Source: Tipula vernalis
Lineage: Eukaryota > Arthropoda > Insecta > Diptera > Tipulidae
Reading direction: 5' to 3'
Assembly (NCBI GenBank): GCA_958295665.1
Contig: OY282559.1
Span: 129,307,605-129,371,604, forward strand
Length of the DNA stretch: 64,000 nt
Under the pieces are notes generated by a model, which worked only from the letters and a program-made list of their open reading frames with translations, had not been told where the DNA came from and did not search any database. How positions within the stretch are numbered: the first letter of the stretch is position 1; every line of letters starts with the position of its first letter. Shown here piece after piece: positions 10,072-21,485 of this stretch. The position numbers were made by a program, and so were the translations under genes.

Positions 10072-10520
10072 AATCGGCCTTTCCACACGTTCCGCCATTC
10101 GACCCATTCGGCTCTTTCGACATTCGGGCCCTTCAAGTCATTCGGTCTTTAGACTTTCGATCCTTCAACACATTCGGCATTTCGACCCATTCGGCCATTA
10201 GACATTCGGCCCTTCGACTTGCAGCCTTTAGACTTTCGGTCCTTCGACACATTCGGGCTTTCGACCCATTTGGCCATAAAACATTCGGCTTAAGATATTC
10301 GCCCCTTCGATATGCGGCCTTTCAACATTCGGCCTTCCGACCTATTTGGCATTCCGACCTATTCGACCTTTAGACTTGGGGCCTTTCGATACATTCGGCC
10401 TTTCGACCCATTCGGCCATTAGACATTCGGGCATTAGACAATCGGTTTTCGACACATCGGCCCATCGACATTCGGCCTTTCGACATTCGCCTCTTTAGCA
10501 TTCGGTCTTTCAGTATCAAA
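10072..10520. repeat. TTCGGCC/TTTCGACC minisatellite
   Basis: About 450 bp built from degenerate alternations of CATTCGGCC and TTTCGACC (combined unit about 16-18 bp), roughly 25 units. Many variants (AGACATTCGGCC, CCTTCGACAC) indicate age. The G+C content is well above the flanks. Confidence 0.8.
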
Positions 10521-11519
10521 CTTTAACAACGCCTTACCTTCGTGAGTGCTAAATTTTAATGTGGAGTTTCGATTGGGCAAAATAAATCAATTTACTGTCA
10601 AAACAAATGATTTACGCGATTAAACGATTTTTTTATTTAAATCAATTTTGACAAATCGAGATTTTTTGCAAGATTTACCAAAACTAACAGAAAAGAAATA
10701 TCAATCACAATTGTGATAATTCAAGACGTCAAAAATTTCGTCGTTTTTAATCACTCCGGAATTTTTACGAGTTCATTATTTTTTAATAAATAAGTAGTGT
10801 TATTAAAATAATTTTTGTGACAAAATCTGTGTAATTTTGTGCAAAATCAAACTAAAGATTCACTGACGGTTAACATAACCTCAAAAAAAAATCACATACA
10901 TGCTGCTTGTGCGTACGATTGGGCATCAAAAACTTGATTTTTTTGTGGCAGTCCCAATCGAACTCGACATAAGAAATAATATCCCATTTCTATTTTATTT
11001 TTGTTATAATTTTGACGTTTCGTTAAAAGTCAAATCAATATATCGCTCTTCATCAGTTTTAATTTTTTACTCGATCTTCATTCAATTCTACATTCATTCT
11101 ATAATTATTGTTTTAATAATTGAGAAACAATGATGTAATTAATTTTTATTTTTATTATGTCATAAATGACAAAAACGCAAATCCAATAGTGAGTTTATTT
11201 TCAGTATACTTGTAAGCGCGTTTTTGACATTTTGAAACGTCTGAGTAACGTCGAGTATATCTCCCCCATTAGATATTTGGAAGGTTTAAGGTTAAATCAG
11301 AGTCAAGTTTAATTTAGGAAAGGTTACCTCAAAAAATCATGCTACTCGTGTACCATAAATAAATTTCAAATTCTCTTTATTTGTTTGTATCGCATACAAT
11401 AACACGTCATTCCATCGGTTTCTACTAAATTTCCCAAATATATATATTTTGACCCAAGAGCAGTTTTAATACCAAAATCGTTTCGAAAGTTCAAACCATT
11501 TTTGGTATATTAGCGATAT
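10521..11519. other. AT-rich spacer, no gene seen
   Basis: Contains short self-complementary AT stretches around 10600-10660 and a plus-strand frame at 10900-11133 with no recognisable features. No convincing element ends. Confidence 0.5.
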
Positions 11520-12066
11520 TCGGAACTTCACTCAAACATCGTCCCGCGGAATTTAAATTCTTAGCCAATTTTGATTAAATACAACCTGCTATGTACGATA
11601 GAAATGGGTTTCTAGACTTTGGAATGTAGCCAATTAGTGTGGAACTTGCCTCTTTCTTAACTGGTTTTAATAAAATTCAAAAATAGCGATGGAAATGGGA
11701 CTCTAATATTATTTTTAGGTTAAATTCTGAAATTTTTTTCTTAACCAAATTTAATAAAATTCAACAAGTGCGATTGCAATGGAATTCTAAAGTGATTTTA
11801 AGGTCTGGACCACAACCAATTTCGATGGAACTTGGCTATTTCTTAACAGATTATGTTGAAATTCGATATGTGTGTTGGGGAAACCTGGAATGATGTTTAT
11901 ATAATATTCTGGAATTTGGCCAATTAGGACGGAACTGGGATAACTATTTCTTAACCCATTTTAATAAAATTCAACATCACTGTTGTTGATAGAAATGCGA
12001 TTCTAAAATTATTTTTAGATGAAGTTCTGAAATTTGCCCAATTAGGGACTTAGAACTTGACATTTC
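11520..12066 (+). repeat. about 125-bp degenerate tandem repeat, 4-5 copies
   Basis: Recurring order: CCAATTAGG..GGAACTTGGC, TTTCTTAACC, TTTTAATAAAATTCAAC, GATTGAAATGGGATTCTAA, ATTTTTAGGT..AAATTCTGAAATTT. Copies are diverged with indels. The same words occur in both arms of the foldback repeat at 20.7-21.5 kb, so it is a dispersed family. The piggyBac element begins at the TTAA of the last TTTCTTAACC-like word. Confidence 0.75.
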
Positions 12067-12070
12067 TTAA

Positions 12071-14244
12071 CCCTCTAGCAGGCAGACGGGGTTAAAAAAA
12101 ACAACAAAAATAAATAGACACTTAGACACAATAATGGTGGGTTTGCTGGTAGTGCTGCAAACATTGACTTGAAGTCAACAGAATTTTCAATGATAACTTG
12201 GAGAAAAAAAAAATCTTGTTCTTCATCGAAACGAAATTGTGTTCAGGGGTGATTCGAAACTTCCAGAGAGTTTTAACGATCTCAAGACGCCTTATTCCTG
12301 TTTTATTTTTTTTTTAATGATGGTTGTTCGAAAAAATAGCAGAAGAAACCAACTTGAATACTCTCCAACAGGACATTCAAACCAAATTTTCTGTAAATTA
12401 TGTTGACATTAAAAAATATATCGGCATTTTGGTATATATGTCTATTTACCGTTATCCAAGTCTGGATCGTTACTGGGGGCAACATTCATTCGAGGCAATA
12501 AGGAATACAATAAGCGTATTTTGTTGACCAAAATTTAATTCGAATTATTTTGGGTTAATTTGTTTTCCAAGAAAATAGCCAATTTGATTTAAATGACAAA
12601 AGCCAACCTTTCGAAATAAAATATAAATTTACTATGTATTTTGACTCTGGTGGTGGGTATCATAACCAAGAATTAGAATTATGTTTAATTAAACCCAATT
12701 TTTTTTTGGGTTAATGTTATTCTTGCGGGGATTTATTATATGCAATCGTTGTTGTAAATTTGTCAAGGAAATACGCTAAAAGACGTCAAAGCGATTTTAC
12801 GAAATACGGCGCTATCTTTGTTTCAACAACATCATTCTTAGAAAGAGAAATGGAGAAGACGGCTACGACCCGATATTTAAAATTAGGCCAGTTGTTGATC
12901 ATTTGAATCGCAGGTTTGATTCAATTCCAAAAAATGCGCGACTATGCGTGGATGAACAAATGTCTGGTACTAAAATGCGATTTCGTCAGTATATGCCAAA
13001 CAAGCCGCATAAGTTGGGCATACAATTATTTGTTTTATGTGATTCGTACGGCTTTTCATATAATTTCGAAATATATACTGGATCAGGAGATAATGTAGTG
13101 CTTGCAAATATACCAAATTTAGGGGCTTGTGCTAACGTTCTTGTTCGCTTGTCACAGTCCATTATTGACTTTAAATATCATATCCTTTATTTTGATAATT
13201 TTTATATGTCGCTACCACTACTAGTGTATCTACGAAGTCGAGGAATATATTCATTAGGCACAATTCGCGCCAGTCGCATAAACAACTGCAAACTTCCAAG
13301 TGACAGAGACAAGGAGCTTCAAAGAGAGCCTAGAGGGTACTCAGTGAAATATGTGGGACGTGGAGTTGATTTAACAGCTGTTTTATGGAAAGACACAAAA
13401 AATGTAAGACTAGCTTCAACTTATTTTGGAATAATTCCATTCAAATCCGCAGTCGAAACGTGACCAGTTAAAGCGACTAGATACAATCGTAGAAAAAAGA
13501 TATATTTAGAGGTAGATTGTCCTAACATAATCAAGGAATATAATTATCATATGAGAGGGGTAGATTTAATGGATGGGTTGCTTGGACGTTATCATATACG
13601 ATTGAAGACGAGCAGTTATTCATTGCGACTATTTTATCATTTAATTGATATGCCAATAGTAAATGCTTATCTTCTCCATCGACGCATTCACAAAGGATTC
13701 ACTTCATTTGAACTTGCTGATTTTCGATCGGAAATTGCTGATTTTTTGTGTCGTTTCCAACAACAACAGCAAAAAAGGCCGTTGGAAGGCCATCTCAAAG
13801 CACGCAAAAATCCATGACTGAATATGCTACTTCTTCGAAGAAAGTATATGCGCCACCGCGTGATATTCGATTTGATGGTGTTGGCCATTGGCCTGATATG
13901 TTAGACATAACAGGCAAAAAACTGTGTAAATGTTTATCGCCAGCCAAAAAGTGCTTCCAAATATTCCATAACGTTATATAGATGTATTGTACACAAAACA
14001 TGTGTATTATTTTTTTATATGTTTATATGAATTATATAATTTTTTTTTTTGAAAAATTAAGTTATAAATCTGTATTATTTCTCCCGTGTGACGGCCAATC
14101 CGCCTTTTGGCGGCCTACCTATTTTTGCCCCTGGCACTCGTAGTTTTTATCTGAAATAATTTTTGGCTTCGTTTTCGATTTTCTTACATTAAAATAACCC
14201 TGCCATAATTATCTCAGCCAAAAAAAAATTGGCCGGCTAGAGGG
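12071..14244 (+). mobile_element. piggyBac-like transposon, degenerate
   Basis: The left end is TTAA (12067-12070) followed by CCCTCTAGCAGGCAGACGGG, the classic piggyBac arrangement of a TTAA target then CCC. The best right-end match is GGCCGGCTAGAGGG (14231-14244), the reverse complement of CCCTCTAGC plus GGC with one mismatch in the stretch. It is followed by AAGT instead of TTAA, so the right target copy is mutated or this end is rearranged. The length of about 2.2 kb and the transposase between the ends fit the family. Confidence 0.75.
12324..13981 (+). pseudogene. piggyBac transposase pseudogene with intact DDD triad
   Basis: Cut-and-paste transposase of the PGBD (DDE_Tnp_1_7) family. 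The N-terminal piece at 12324-12527 carries the IKKYIGILVYMSIYRYPSLD motif. A damaged stretch of about 350 bp follows. The core then runs in one frame from about 12845: KIRPVVDHLN, LCVDEQMSGTK (first Asp), YFDNFYMSLPL (second Asp) and MRGVDLMD (third Asp). A TGA at 13461 interrupts an otherwise continuous frame between the second and third Asp. Near 13750-13810 a frameshift leads into the C-terminal tail (AVGRPSQ, then DIRFDGVGHWP and a Cys-containing end, CKCLSPAKKC, a decayed zinc-binding region). All three catalytic Asp codons survive, but stops and frameshifts prevent full-length protein. Confidence 0.92.
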
Positions 14245-15560
14245 AAGTTGGATGACCTTGGAAAGTATGCCAATGTTGAAATTATTACAGTGATTAGAAT
14301 ACTACATTTTTTTGGAAGGTTGCTCCCGAAGTTCCGAAGTTCAAATACCACATCAATATTTTTTTTAAATCCTACAACGTTTGTTTGGAGTATTTTTACC
14401 AGCGCACCCCCCTCCCGCATACTTCTTCGATATACTCGTATTTGATAGTTTCTGAACTTTTGGATACCTATAGATGTGAGAAACATGCCAAAAATTGTAC
14501 AATTTAATTATAAACCCGATAGTGTTTTCGTTTACTAGTCTTCTCTGGAATTATCCGTCGCTAATCTGAAGCAGGCAAAATTTTTAATCAATTTGAAGAG
14601 TCTCTTGGCAAATAGATCAGTGGTACGTGGGAGCAACCAAACACGATTTTCTGACTTATTTAAAACATAATATTTTATCCACTGAGGGATCGCCAATTTC
14701 TGTATAAGAATTAAAACGTTGTTCCAAAGTGTTTGGTTGTAACACATTTCAAACTCATCTCAGCCAAACATTTCAAAATTGTATAGAATAGAGGGTTTCA
14801 GTTAATGAGTCCAGTACTTGATTAATTTTATGAAATACATGACAACTCTAAAGCCAAACATTAGTGTTTAGTGCATAACAACTCAATTTCTCTATTAATC
14901 CAATTTATTTTGGGAGGGTTTTTAGAAACTATGCATTAGTTATTAAATAATAATAAAATATTTGTCTTATGATTCCAAAGAGGCGCGTGAGTTTTAGACG
15001 AAATCATAATTTGGAGACCTTAGCAGGTATAAATTCAATATAAAAAGCCTTTCAGCACGAAAAATCATAGAAATAAAGTAAAATTACTAACTCCATCTCG
15101 AAGCAAAAAAATATTTACCTGAATCAAGATTTACAGTCATGATTTTTTCAGGTGTTCATATTTTAAAATCTAATACAAATAAAATCCTTTCAGCATGAAA
15201 ATAATAAAAAACGACTCAAAATTTAAAAAACTTAAATTTATATCTGAAAACACATCGCTTTCATTTTTATCTCGAATAATACGTCACAAATCAATCTGTC
15301 ATAAATTATAGTTACATGTTATAAGTTCTTATAGCACACAAACATATTGAAAACCAAAAAAAGATTATTTTAAAGACCTTTTTTTGTATTACACATTTTT
15401 AGAAATTTTAAGAATATAATATACGAACTTGACAGATAACGAGGTTGACAGATATATCGAAACATGGCATTTCCTTAGGTGAACCTTCACTAATAAACAA
15501 CTAAACTGCCATTACCATACGATGTCTTTTCTTGCTTTCTTTAAGAAAATCCCTCATATT
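14245..15560. other. AT-rich DNA, no gene recognised
   Basis: A minus-strand frame at 14535-14747 ends in RLATDNSRED and has mixed composition, but I cannot assign it. Two copies of a CTTTCAGCA(C/T)GAAAA word (near 15050 and 15190) recur inverted near 18372, a hint of a further dispersed repeat. Confidence 0.4.
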
Positions 15561-15639
15561 TCGAAATTTTATGTCTTTGTTCACAAAGGTTGTTAATACC
15601 GTTATTCACAGAGGTTAATAATAATTTTTTGAATATATT

Positions 15640-16803
15640 TGTCATCAACTCATCACCATGTTCACCTTTCTTCCATTCTTCATCAATATCGATGAAATCA
15701 TCAGCAATGTTGTCCGTTTGATTGTAACGCCTTCGACCTTATTTTTCTTAACACGTCGTGAGATTTTGCTTTTTGTACAGTGTTAGTATTTTGAACAAAA
15801 TCAATGTCTTTTTCTTGGATTAAGCTTTCAGCCACATTCTCCACGGATTGCTCTAATAATTTTTTTTTATAAATAGCTCGGTTGTATCCCGAAGTAAAAT
15901 TCTAAATGAACTAAATTTCTTTGAAGGATACATTATGGGGTAATTTGTAGAATACACATCGAATACTCCGTGGAATAAATTACGATTAAGCAATTTATAT
16001 TTCCGACAAGTTTTCTTTAAATTACTATGACCACAGTATTTTGGAAAAGTCGTAGTACTTTAATTTTATTAGGCAGCCGGTTATTTTTGGTAGATGCTCG
16101 GTTATAACAGATCTATACAAATAGGAAACTAGTTCCCGCTTTTCGGGCAAAAAAATTTGTTTCCAAATATTATCTGAAATATTTAAGGTCATATTTTCTT
16201 TCACAATTTTTAAGTTTTCCGACATTTTTTTTTATTGGAATTAAACCTGTTCCTTTACAAATAATATTTGTTTCAATATCTCCTCGATGACTACATTCAT
16301 GCAAATTAAGAGTTACAGAATGTTCAATTAAAATCGGTGTCTTACTTGCTCAAAGATATCTCACTTAACCCAAAGTTTCCAGAATGTTCATTAAGGTCAA
16401 TACCAACACATAAATCAGGTTCAGGTCCAATTATCAGGTCTACTGCAGAATCGCCAATACGCGTTTCCATGGAATTTCTATTCATTTCTTCTGTAAGAGG
16501 ATATACAACATCAGCGCCTTTGGATGTTATTTGTATTACATCCTCGTTACCTTCTTTGTAGTTTAAAGCGGTGTTTACTTTTAATATGTCTACGATAAAC
16601 AGAACACAACTGAACTCGATTAGAAAAATTGTTCACGGTGTTAATTAATTTGCATAATCGAGACATATCCTCACTTTTAGAAGTTGTGAATTTAATATTC
16701 GAAAACTGCAGTTTTTCCAAAGCACATTTTACCACTTCTACCGAAATTTCACTTTTCTTCTTTTTATAATTAATTCGACGACTAGTTTTAATTTTTTTTC
16801 CAT
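15640..16803 (-). pseudogene. broken coding region of unknown family
   Basis: Several minus-strand pieces look like one decayed protein of about 350-400 residues, stitched by frameshifts. From ATG at 16803: a basic start (SRRINYKKKKSE), then VVKCALEKLQFSN and SEDMSRLCKLINTVNNFSNR (open to 16547). A second frame at about 16550-16350 contains DVIQITSKGADVVYPLTEE and SAVDLIIGPEPDLCVGIDLN. The third is near 16350-16230 (VTLNLHECSHRGDIETNIIC), the fourth at 16225-16025 (NIWKQIFLPEKRELVSYLYR), and later pieces are LLNRNLFHGVFDVYSTNYP (about 15960) and DDFIDIDEEWKKGEHGDEL (about 15680). Normal amino-acid composition and the head-to-tail order of frames argue for a real ancestral gene. I do not recognise the family. 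It could be a transposon-borne, virus-derived or host retro-copied gene. Confidence 0.5.
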
Positions 16804-17159
16804 TTTAAAAATAGAATTAATAAGTTAATTGTAAATAAGGATTGTCCTAAAGAAAGCAGTGGTCAAATATTATATTATACGGAAAACGTACCAAAATTAA
16901 TTTATTGGGTGATAAAGGATGTCTAATTTTGAAAGCCGAGATCGAAAATAAATCAAAGCGCACTATAATAAATGTCCGGAATCAAGCAAAAGGTCAATAA
17001 GTTTTTTTAAAAAACTGTTCTATTATATATTAAATACCAAAAAAACGCACACACTGTTAATACCACTAATAAAATACAATAGGAATCACAAGAAAATGTT
17101 TTGATTATTTTAAAAATTCATAGCTTAAGTAAACATTATTCGAAGCAGGAAGAGAAAAT
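16804..17159. other. AT-rich spacer
   Basis: No gene or element recognised between the unknown pseudogene and the 180-bp tandem array. Confidence 0.5.
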
Positions 17160-18005
17160 ATTTCAAATAACCGTCGATTATGTGGAATATCGGCTTTATG
17201 TAAATGGGCCGGAAAATCACCCTTCTCGCCATTGCATCGTTATAGAGGTATGACATATACGCTGAAATGGATATTGAATTCTAGTGGCATACCTCACTAT
17301 ACAGAGTAACCTTCGTGAATAACGGTACAAAATTACCAAAATTGTATTTTTTCCATCGATTACATGGAATATCGGTTATAGGGAAATGGGTTCGAAAGTC
17401 ACCCTTATCGCCTTCACATCATAACATGCACATGAAATATACGTTGGGGATGGATATTGCACTGTAGTAGCATACCTCGCTATATAGAGCAACCTCTGTG
17501 AATAACGGTGCACAACTACCAAAATATCGCATCATAACATGGGCATGAAATATACGTTGGGGATGGATGTTGCATTCTAGTGGCATACCTCGCTATACAG
17601 CGCAACCTCTGGGAATAACGGTACAAAATTAACAATATAGTGTTTTTTCCATCGATTATATGAAATAACGGCTTTATGTAAATGGTCCTGAAAATCCCCC
17701 TTATCGCCAGCGCATGATTACAGAGGCATGACATATACGCTGAAATGGATATTGAATTCTAGTGGCATACCTCACTATACAGAGTAACCTCCGTGAATAA
17801 CGGTACAAAATTACCAAAATTGTGTTTTTTCCATCGATTACATAGAATATCGGCTATAGGGAAATGGGTTCGAAAGTCATCCTTATCGCCTTCACATCAT
17901 AGCATGGGCATGAAATATACGTTGGGGATGGATATTGCACTGTTGTAGCATACCTCGCTATAAAGAGCAACCTCTGTGAATAACGGTGCACAACTACCAA
18001 AATAG
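17160..18005 (+). repeat. 180-bp tandem repeat with alternating A/B units
   Basis: Units begin near CCATCGATTA(C/T)AT at about 17173, 17353, 17650 and 17831, with a partial unit at about 17518-17640. Spacing is about 180 bp. Units near 17173 and 17650 share CGGCTTTATGTAAATGG; units near 17353 and 17831 share TATAGGGAAATGGGTTCGAA. The array is therefore A-B-(partial B)-A-B, a two-monomer higher-order pattern. The word ACCTCTGTGAATAACGG that ends units also occurs inverted at about 15600, next to the unknown pseudogene. Confidence 0.85.
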
Positions 18006-18910
18006 TTTTTTCAGAAGCTGGCAGAATACGTTTTGGGTTAACATTGCATTCTAATAGTTTAACTTTTGTGTCTTGCAATCTTTTTGAATACCAGTTCACT
18101 GAAAGTGTTCTTAAGCATTGATGTACATAATATCGCGTGTTTGGAAATGAACTTGGTAATAATATATAATAAAAGTAAAGTAAAAGTTAAATATTCGCGA
18201 TTTTTTGGTCGTGTTGCCTGTCTTCCGGGCAAAGACCACGATATACATATATGTAAAGTAATATTTAATTTTGGAGTTTTTTGATTGTGGTCAACTTAAG
18301 CGGATATTCTAGATAATATTTTATTAATTTTTTGGGATGAGATGTTATTGTTTATTTGATAATAAATTTTTCGTGCTGAAAGACTTATTTTATTTAGTGC
18401 GAAAACGCACCTATTTTGAAAACTCTTTTTTCGGGATGGATTTTCGGGCTAACTTCACATAGGTTATTATAAAGCTCCCAAAATTTGATCATCCTATTTG
18501 TGTCTCAGGCACATTTATTTATAACAGCTTAAGATAGTACACGTTAAATACCAAAATGTTGCCACCGTATATAGGCCAAACACAAAATCGATCAATCACT
18601 TGGTTCAACTTCAAATCGTCAACGTATATAAATTTAAAGCAACAACAAAAGAACAAACAAATAGAAACGGTAACTTAAATAAATTGGTTATGTTGTTGTT
18701 GTAATTCCTATATGCTCGTCTTTAACTTTTCAAAAATTTACGTACGATTTTCATTTGTCGTATCAAAAAAAAAAAAAAGTAAAATAAAAAAAAAAAATTA
18801 AATTAAGTGTCGAATAGTAAATTTCAATATATTTACTCGCATATATTTTGATAAGGGTACGTGCTTAGATTAACGAATTAAACATTTTGAAATTTGTGTT
18901 TTTGATTTTC
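18006..18910. other. AT-rich upstream region of the cuticle gene
   Basis: Homopolymer tracts and no coding signal. It presumably contains distal regulatory sequence for the cuticle gene, but no specific site can be called from one sequence. Confidence 0.4.
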
Positions 18911-18913
18911 GAG

Positions 18914-18952
18914 TATATAAAGGCATATGTTTATTCGATTAAGAGTATCAGT
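18914..18952 (+). promoter_or_regulatory. core promoter of the cuticle gene: TATA box and initiator
   Basis: TATATAAAG at 18914-18922 and the arthropod initiator TCAGT at 18948-18952, with the A at 18950 as likely start site. TATA-to-start spacing is about 34-36 bp, slightly long for Drosophila-type promoters (about 31). This gives a 5' UTR of about 63 nt before the ATG at 19013. TATA promoters are usual for strongly and transiently expressed cuticle genes. Confidence 0.75.
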
Positions 18953-19012
18953 TCATCTAGCTCATTTAAACAGTGAGAAACATTTTTTTTTTAAAAAAAA
19001 CCTAAGCCCACA

Positions 19013-19861
19013 ATGAGTCCGCTTATTGTAAGTAGTAAAACAGTGAAAAGTGATAAAATCAAGTGATTCGTGATTATATATGAGGATTAACATTTTTTGG
19101 ATTAAATTTGATTATTTCAGATTGCTGTCATCGCCTCGTTGGCACTAACTGCTAATGCCGGTTTTGCCGGATTTGCTGCCGCACCATTAGGATATGCTGC
19201 TCCAGCTGCCTATGCCGCTGCACCAGCTGCCTATGCCGCTGCACCAGCTGCTTATGCTGCTGGACCAGCTGCTTATGCTGCTGGACCAGCTGCCTATGCC
19301 GCTGCACCAGCTGCCTATGCCGCTGGACCAGCTGCATACGCTGCCGCACCTGCCCCATTAGCATACGCTGCCCAAGCACCGTTTGGATACGCCGCCGCAC
19401 CAGCTCCATACATTGCCAGATCTGCTCCACTTGCTTATGCTCCAGCACCATTTGTTGCTAGAGCCGCAGCACCAGTAGCATATTCAGCACCATTAGCCGT
19501 TGCCGGTCCAGCACCAGTTGTAGCTGCCCGTGCCATTGCCGCCCCAGTAGCTGTTGCCCGCGCCGAACCAGTTGATTCATATCCACAATACCAATACGCC
19601 TATAATGTGCAAGATACATTAACCGGTGATTCAAAAACACAAGAAGAAACACGTGAAGGTGATATCGTCAAGGGATCGTACTCGCTCATCGAACCAGACG
19701 GTTCACGCAGAACTGTCAACTACTATGCTGATCCCGTCAATGGTTTCAATGCCGTTGTACAAAAAGATCTTCCTGTCGTTGCCGCCCCATTGGTAGCTGC
19801 TAGAGCTGCACCACTTATTGCTGCTGCCCCAGTTGTTGCCAAAGCTGCCATCGTTGCCTAA
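19013..19861 (+). CDS. RR-2 cuticular protein (CPR family), two exons
   Basis: Structural protein of the cuticle that binds chitin through an extended Rebers-Riddiford (RR-2) domain. Exon 1 (19013-19027) encodes only MSPLI. The intron 19028-19120 starts GTAAGT and ends TTATTTCAG. Exon 2 (19121-19861) completes a signal peptide of about 18 residues ([18 protein letters not shown]). Splitting the signal peptide with an early phase-0 intron is typical of insect cuticle genes. Mature protein: Ala/Pro/Tyr-rich repeats of the [14 protein letters not shown] type (about residues 30-75), more A-P-V-rich sequence, then the RR-2 domain at about residues 157-220 ([51 protein letters not shown]), then an Ala/Val tail. 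Total 251 residues. The frame is clean. The repeat section can vary in copy number between alleles. Confidence 0.95.
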
Positions 19862-20113
19862 ACGTATTCACACACACACAAACACATATATTCAAAGCGT
19901 AAAACCAATGAAACAATTATTATTTTTTACTTAGTCTTATGTTTTTGATAAGGTCCAATGATATTCATCAACTCATCAACATCATCATCCAAGCAACTCA
20001 TCGTGATATGTACAGAAATTATAAGCGCGTTCGCATCCATTGTAAATATTACACACACAAGAAAAAAAATTATTTTTCACTATGTACATACCATTACATC
20101 ATCCTTAGTTATA

Positions 20114-20126
20114 AATAAATAATAAA
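20114..20126 (+). promoter_or_regulatory. poly(A) signals of the cuticle gene
   Basis: AATAAA at 20114-20119 and an overlapping AATAAA at 20121-20126, about 250 nt after the stop codon, followed by A-rich sequence. Confidence 0.65.
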
Positions 20127-20139
20127 AATAAAAAATTAA

Positions 20140-20690
20140 TTAAAAATTAACAATCGTATTTTAATGTAAGACGACCACCCTCAATTCGCCGCATGTCATT
20201 CAATTTCAACACCATACCATTTTGTTGATTGATTATTAAATTTCGTAATCGTTTAGAGAGAAATCGATTTGATTGTTGTATTTGGATCACAATTATTGTG
20301 TGTCGCAATCAAATATTATAATTGAGCATTTTAATTATCTTTACCCATCGTATACTTTGCACATGACACGTCAACTTTCATTTTTGTTTATTTTGTGGCA
20401 TGAAAGGGGGTCATGTCATTATGCGATTCAGCGCGAACTTGAAATTTGGACTTTTTTACTATTTTAAAGAATTTAAACGTTTCTTATGAAAATTCAGATT
20501 TCTTGACGAAGTCCAATACAAATATTTCATCAAACTACCTAACTCTAGTGTAAAAGAGTACAGAAAAACAGAATAAAATTTAACCTTACTAAAAAATACA
20601 AGGTTTGGGTAATCTAGAAAACAGTGAGCTTCCTAAAAGCATTAGGTTTGTTGAAAAGGGGTAAGGTTAGATCTTCTATTGGATTGTATT
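20140..20690. other. AT-rich spacer downstream of cuticle gene
   Basis: No recognised gene or element. The plus-strand frame at 20273-20467 has no supporting features. Confidence 0.5.
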
Positions 20691-20699
20691 GTTTGAACA

Positions 20700-21485
20700 A
20701 ATCTCAAAACTGTATTCCGGGATCCTGTTTTTGTCTCAAAAGTGTAACCGGGAAATTCCGGGATTTCCCGGTTTTCGATTTTTTTATATATGTACTATAT
20801 TTGGGGATTGGCGTGTCTCTTATTTCCGATTATTCCTTAGATCCAAATGTAGAAAATTTGAATATCTCGTATAGAAGTTTATCCGTCAATAGCATTTTCA
20901 AGTCAAATTCACGCCGATGAGGAATGAACTAAGTTATGTATTACCGATTATGATGAAATTTGATTCTAAAATGATTTTTACATGAAGTTCTGAAATAAGC
21001 TCAATTAGGAAGGAACTCGGTTGTTTCTTTACCTAATTGCCCATATTCCAGAACTTTTTCTAATTAACATTTTAGAATCCCATTTCGGTCTTACAAGTCG
21101 AATTACATTATAATCGGTGAAGAAACAGCCAAGTTCCTCCCTTATTGGCCCTATTCCAGAACTTCATATATGTAAAAATCATTTTAGCAAACTTCCTTCC
21201 TAATTGGCCTAAATTTGAGTTGAAATGTTAAATATGTATAAACTTTTATTCGAGATATTCAAATTTTCTGCATTCGGTTCTAAGGAATAGTCGGAAATAA
21301 GAGGCAAGCCCACCCCCGATTAATCTCTTAATCCGAGGTTTTCTGTAGTATATTTTCCCTATGCGGCTATCAGAGTATAATAAAAAATAAATAAATCGAA
21401 AACTGGGAGATCGCAGTATTTCCCAGTCACCCTTTTGATACAGAAAACAAAATCAAAATTCCGTTTGAAAAATCTCTAAATTCCC
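20700..21485. repeat. long foldback (inverted) repeat, arms of about 340 bp
   Basis: Left arm about 20705-21040, right arm about 21110-21485, joined by a loop of under 80 bp. Matching blocks in inverted order include the CTCTTATTTCCGA(T/C)TATTCC block, AGAAAATTTGAATATCTCG, ATGATTTTTACAT..GAAGTTCTG(G)AAT and GGAACT(C/T)GG(T/C)TGTTTCTT. The right arm carries an insertion of about 60-80 bp. The inner part of each arm is the 125-bp repeat family of 11.5-12.1 kb. Probably a foldback/MITE-type element; terminal target duplications were not identified. Confidence 0.8.

Noticed and set aside
19152..19652. Minus-strand frames opposite the cuticle gene (99 and 64 codons)
   Set aside because: They are shadows of the Ala/Pro/Tyr repeat codons of the real gene.
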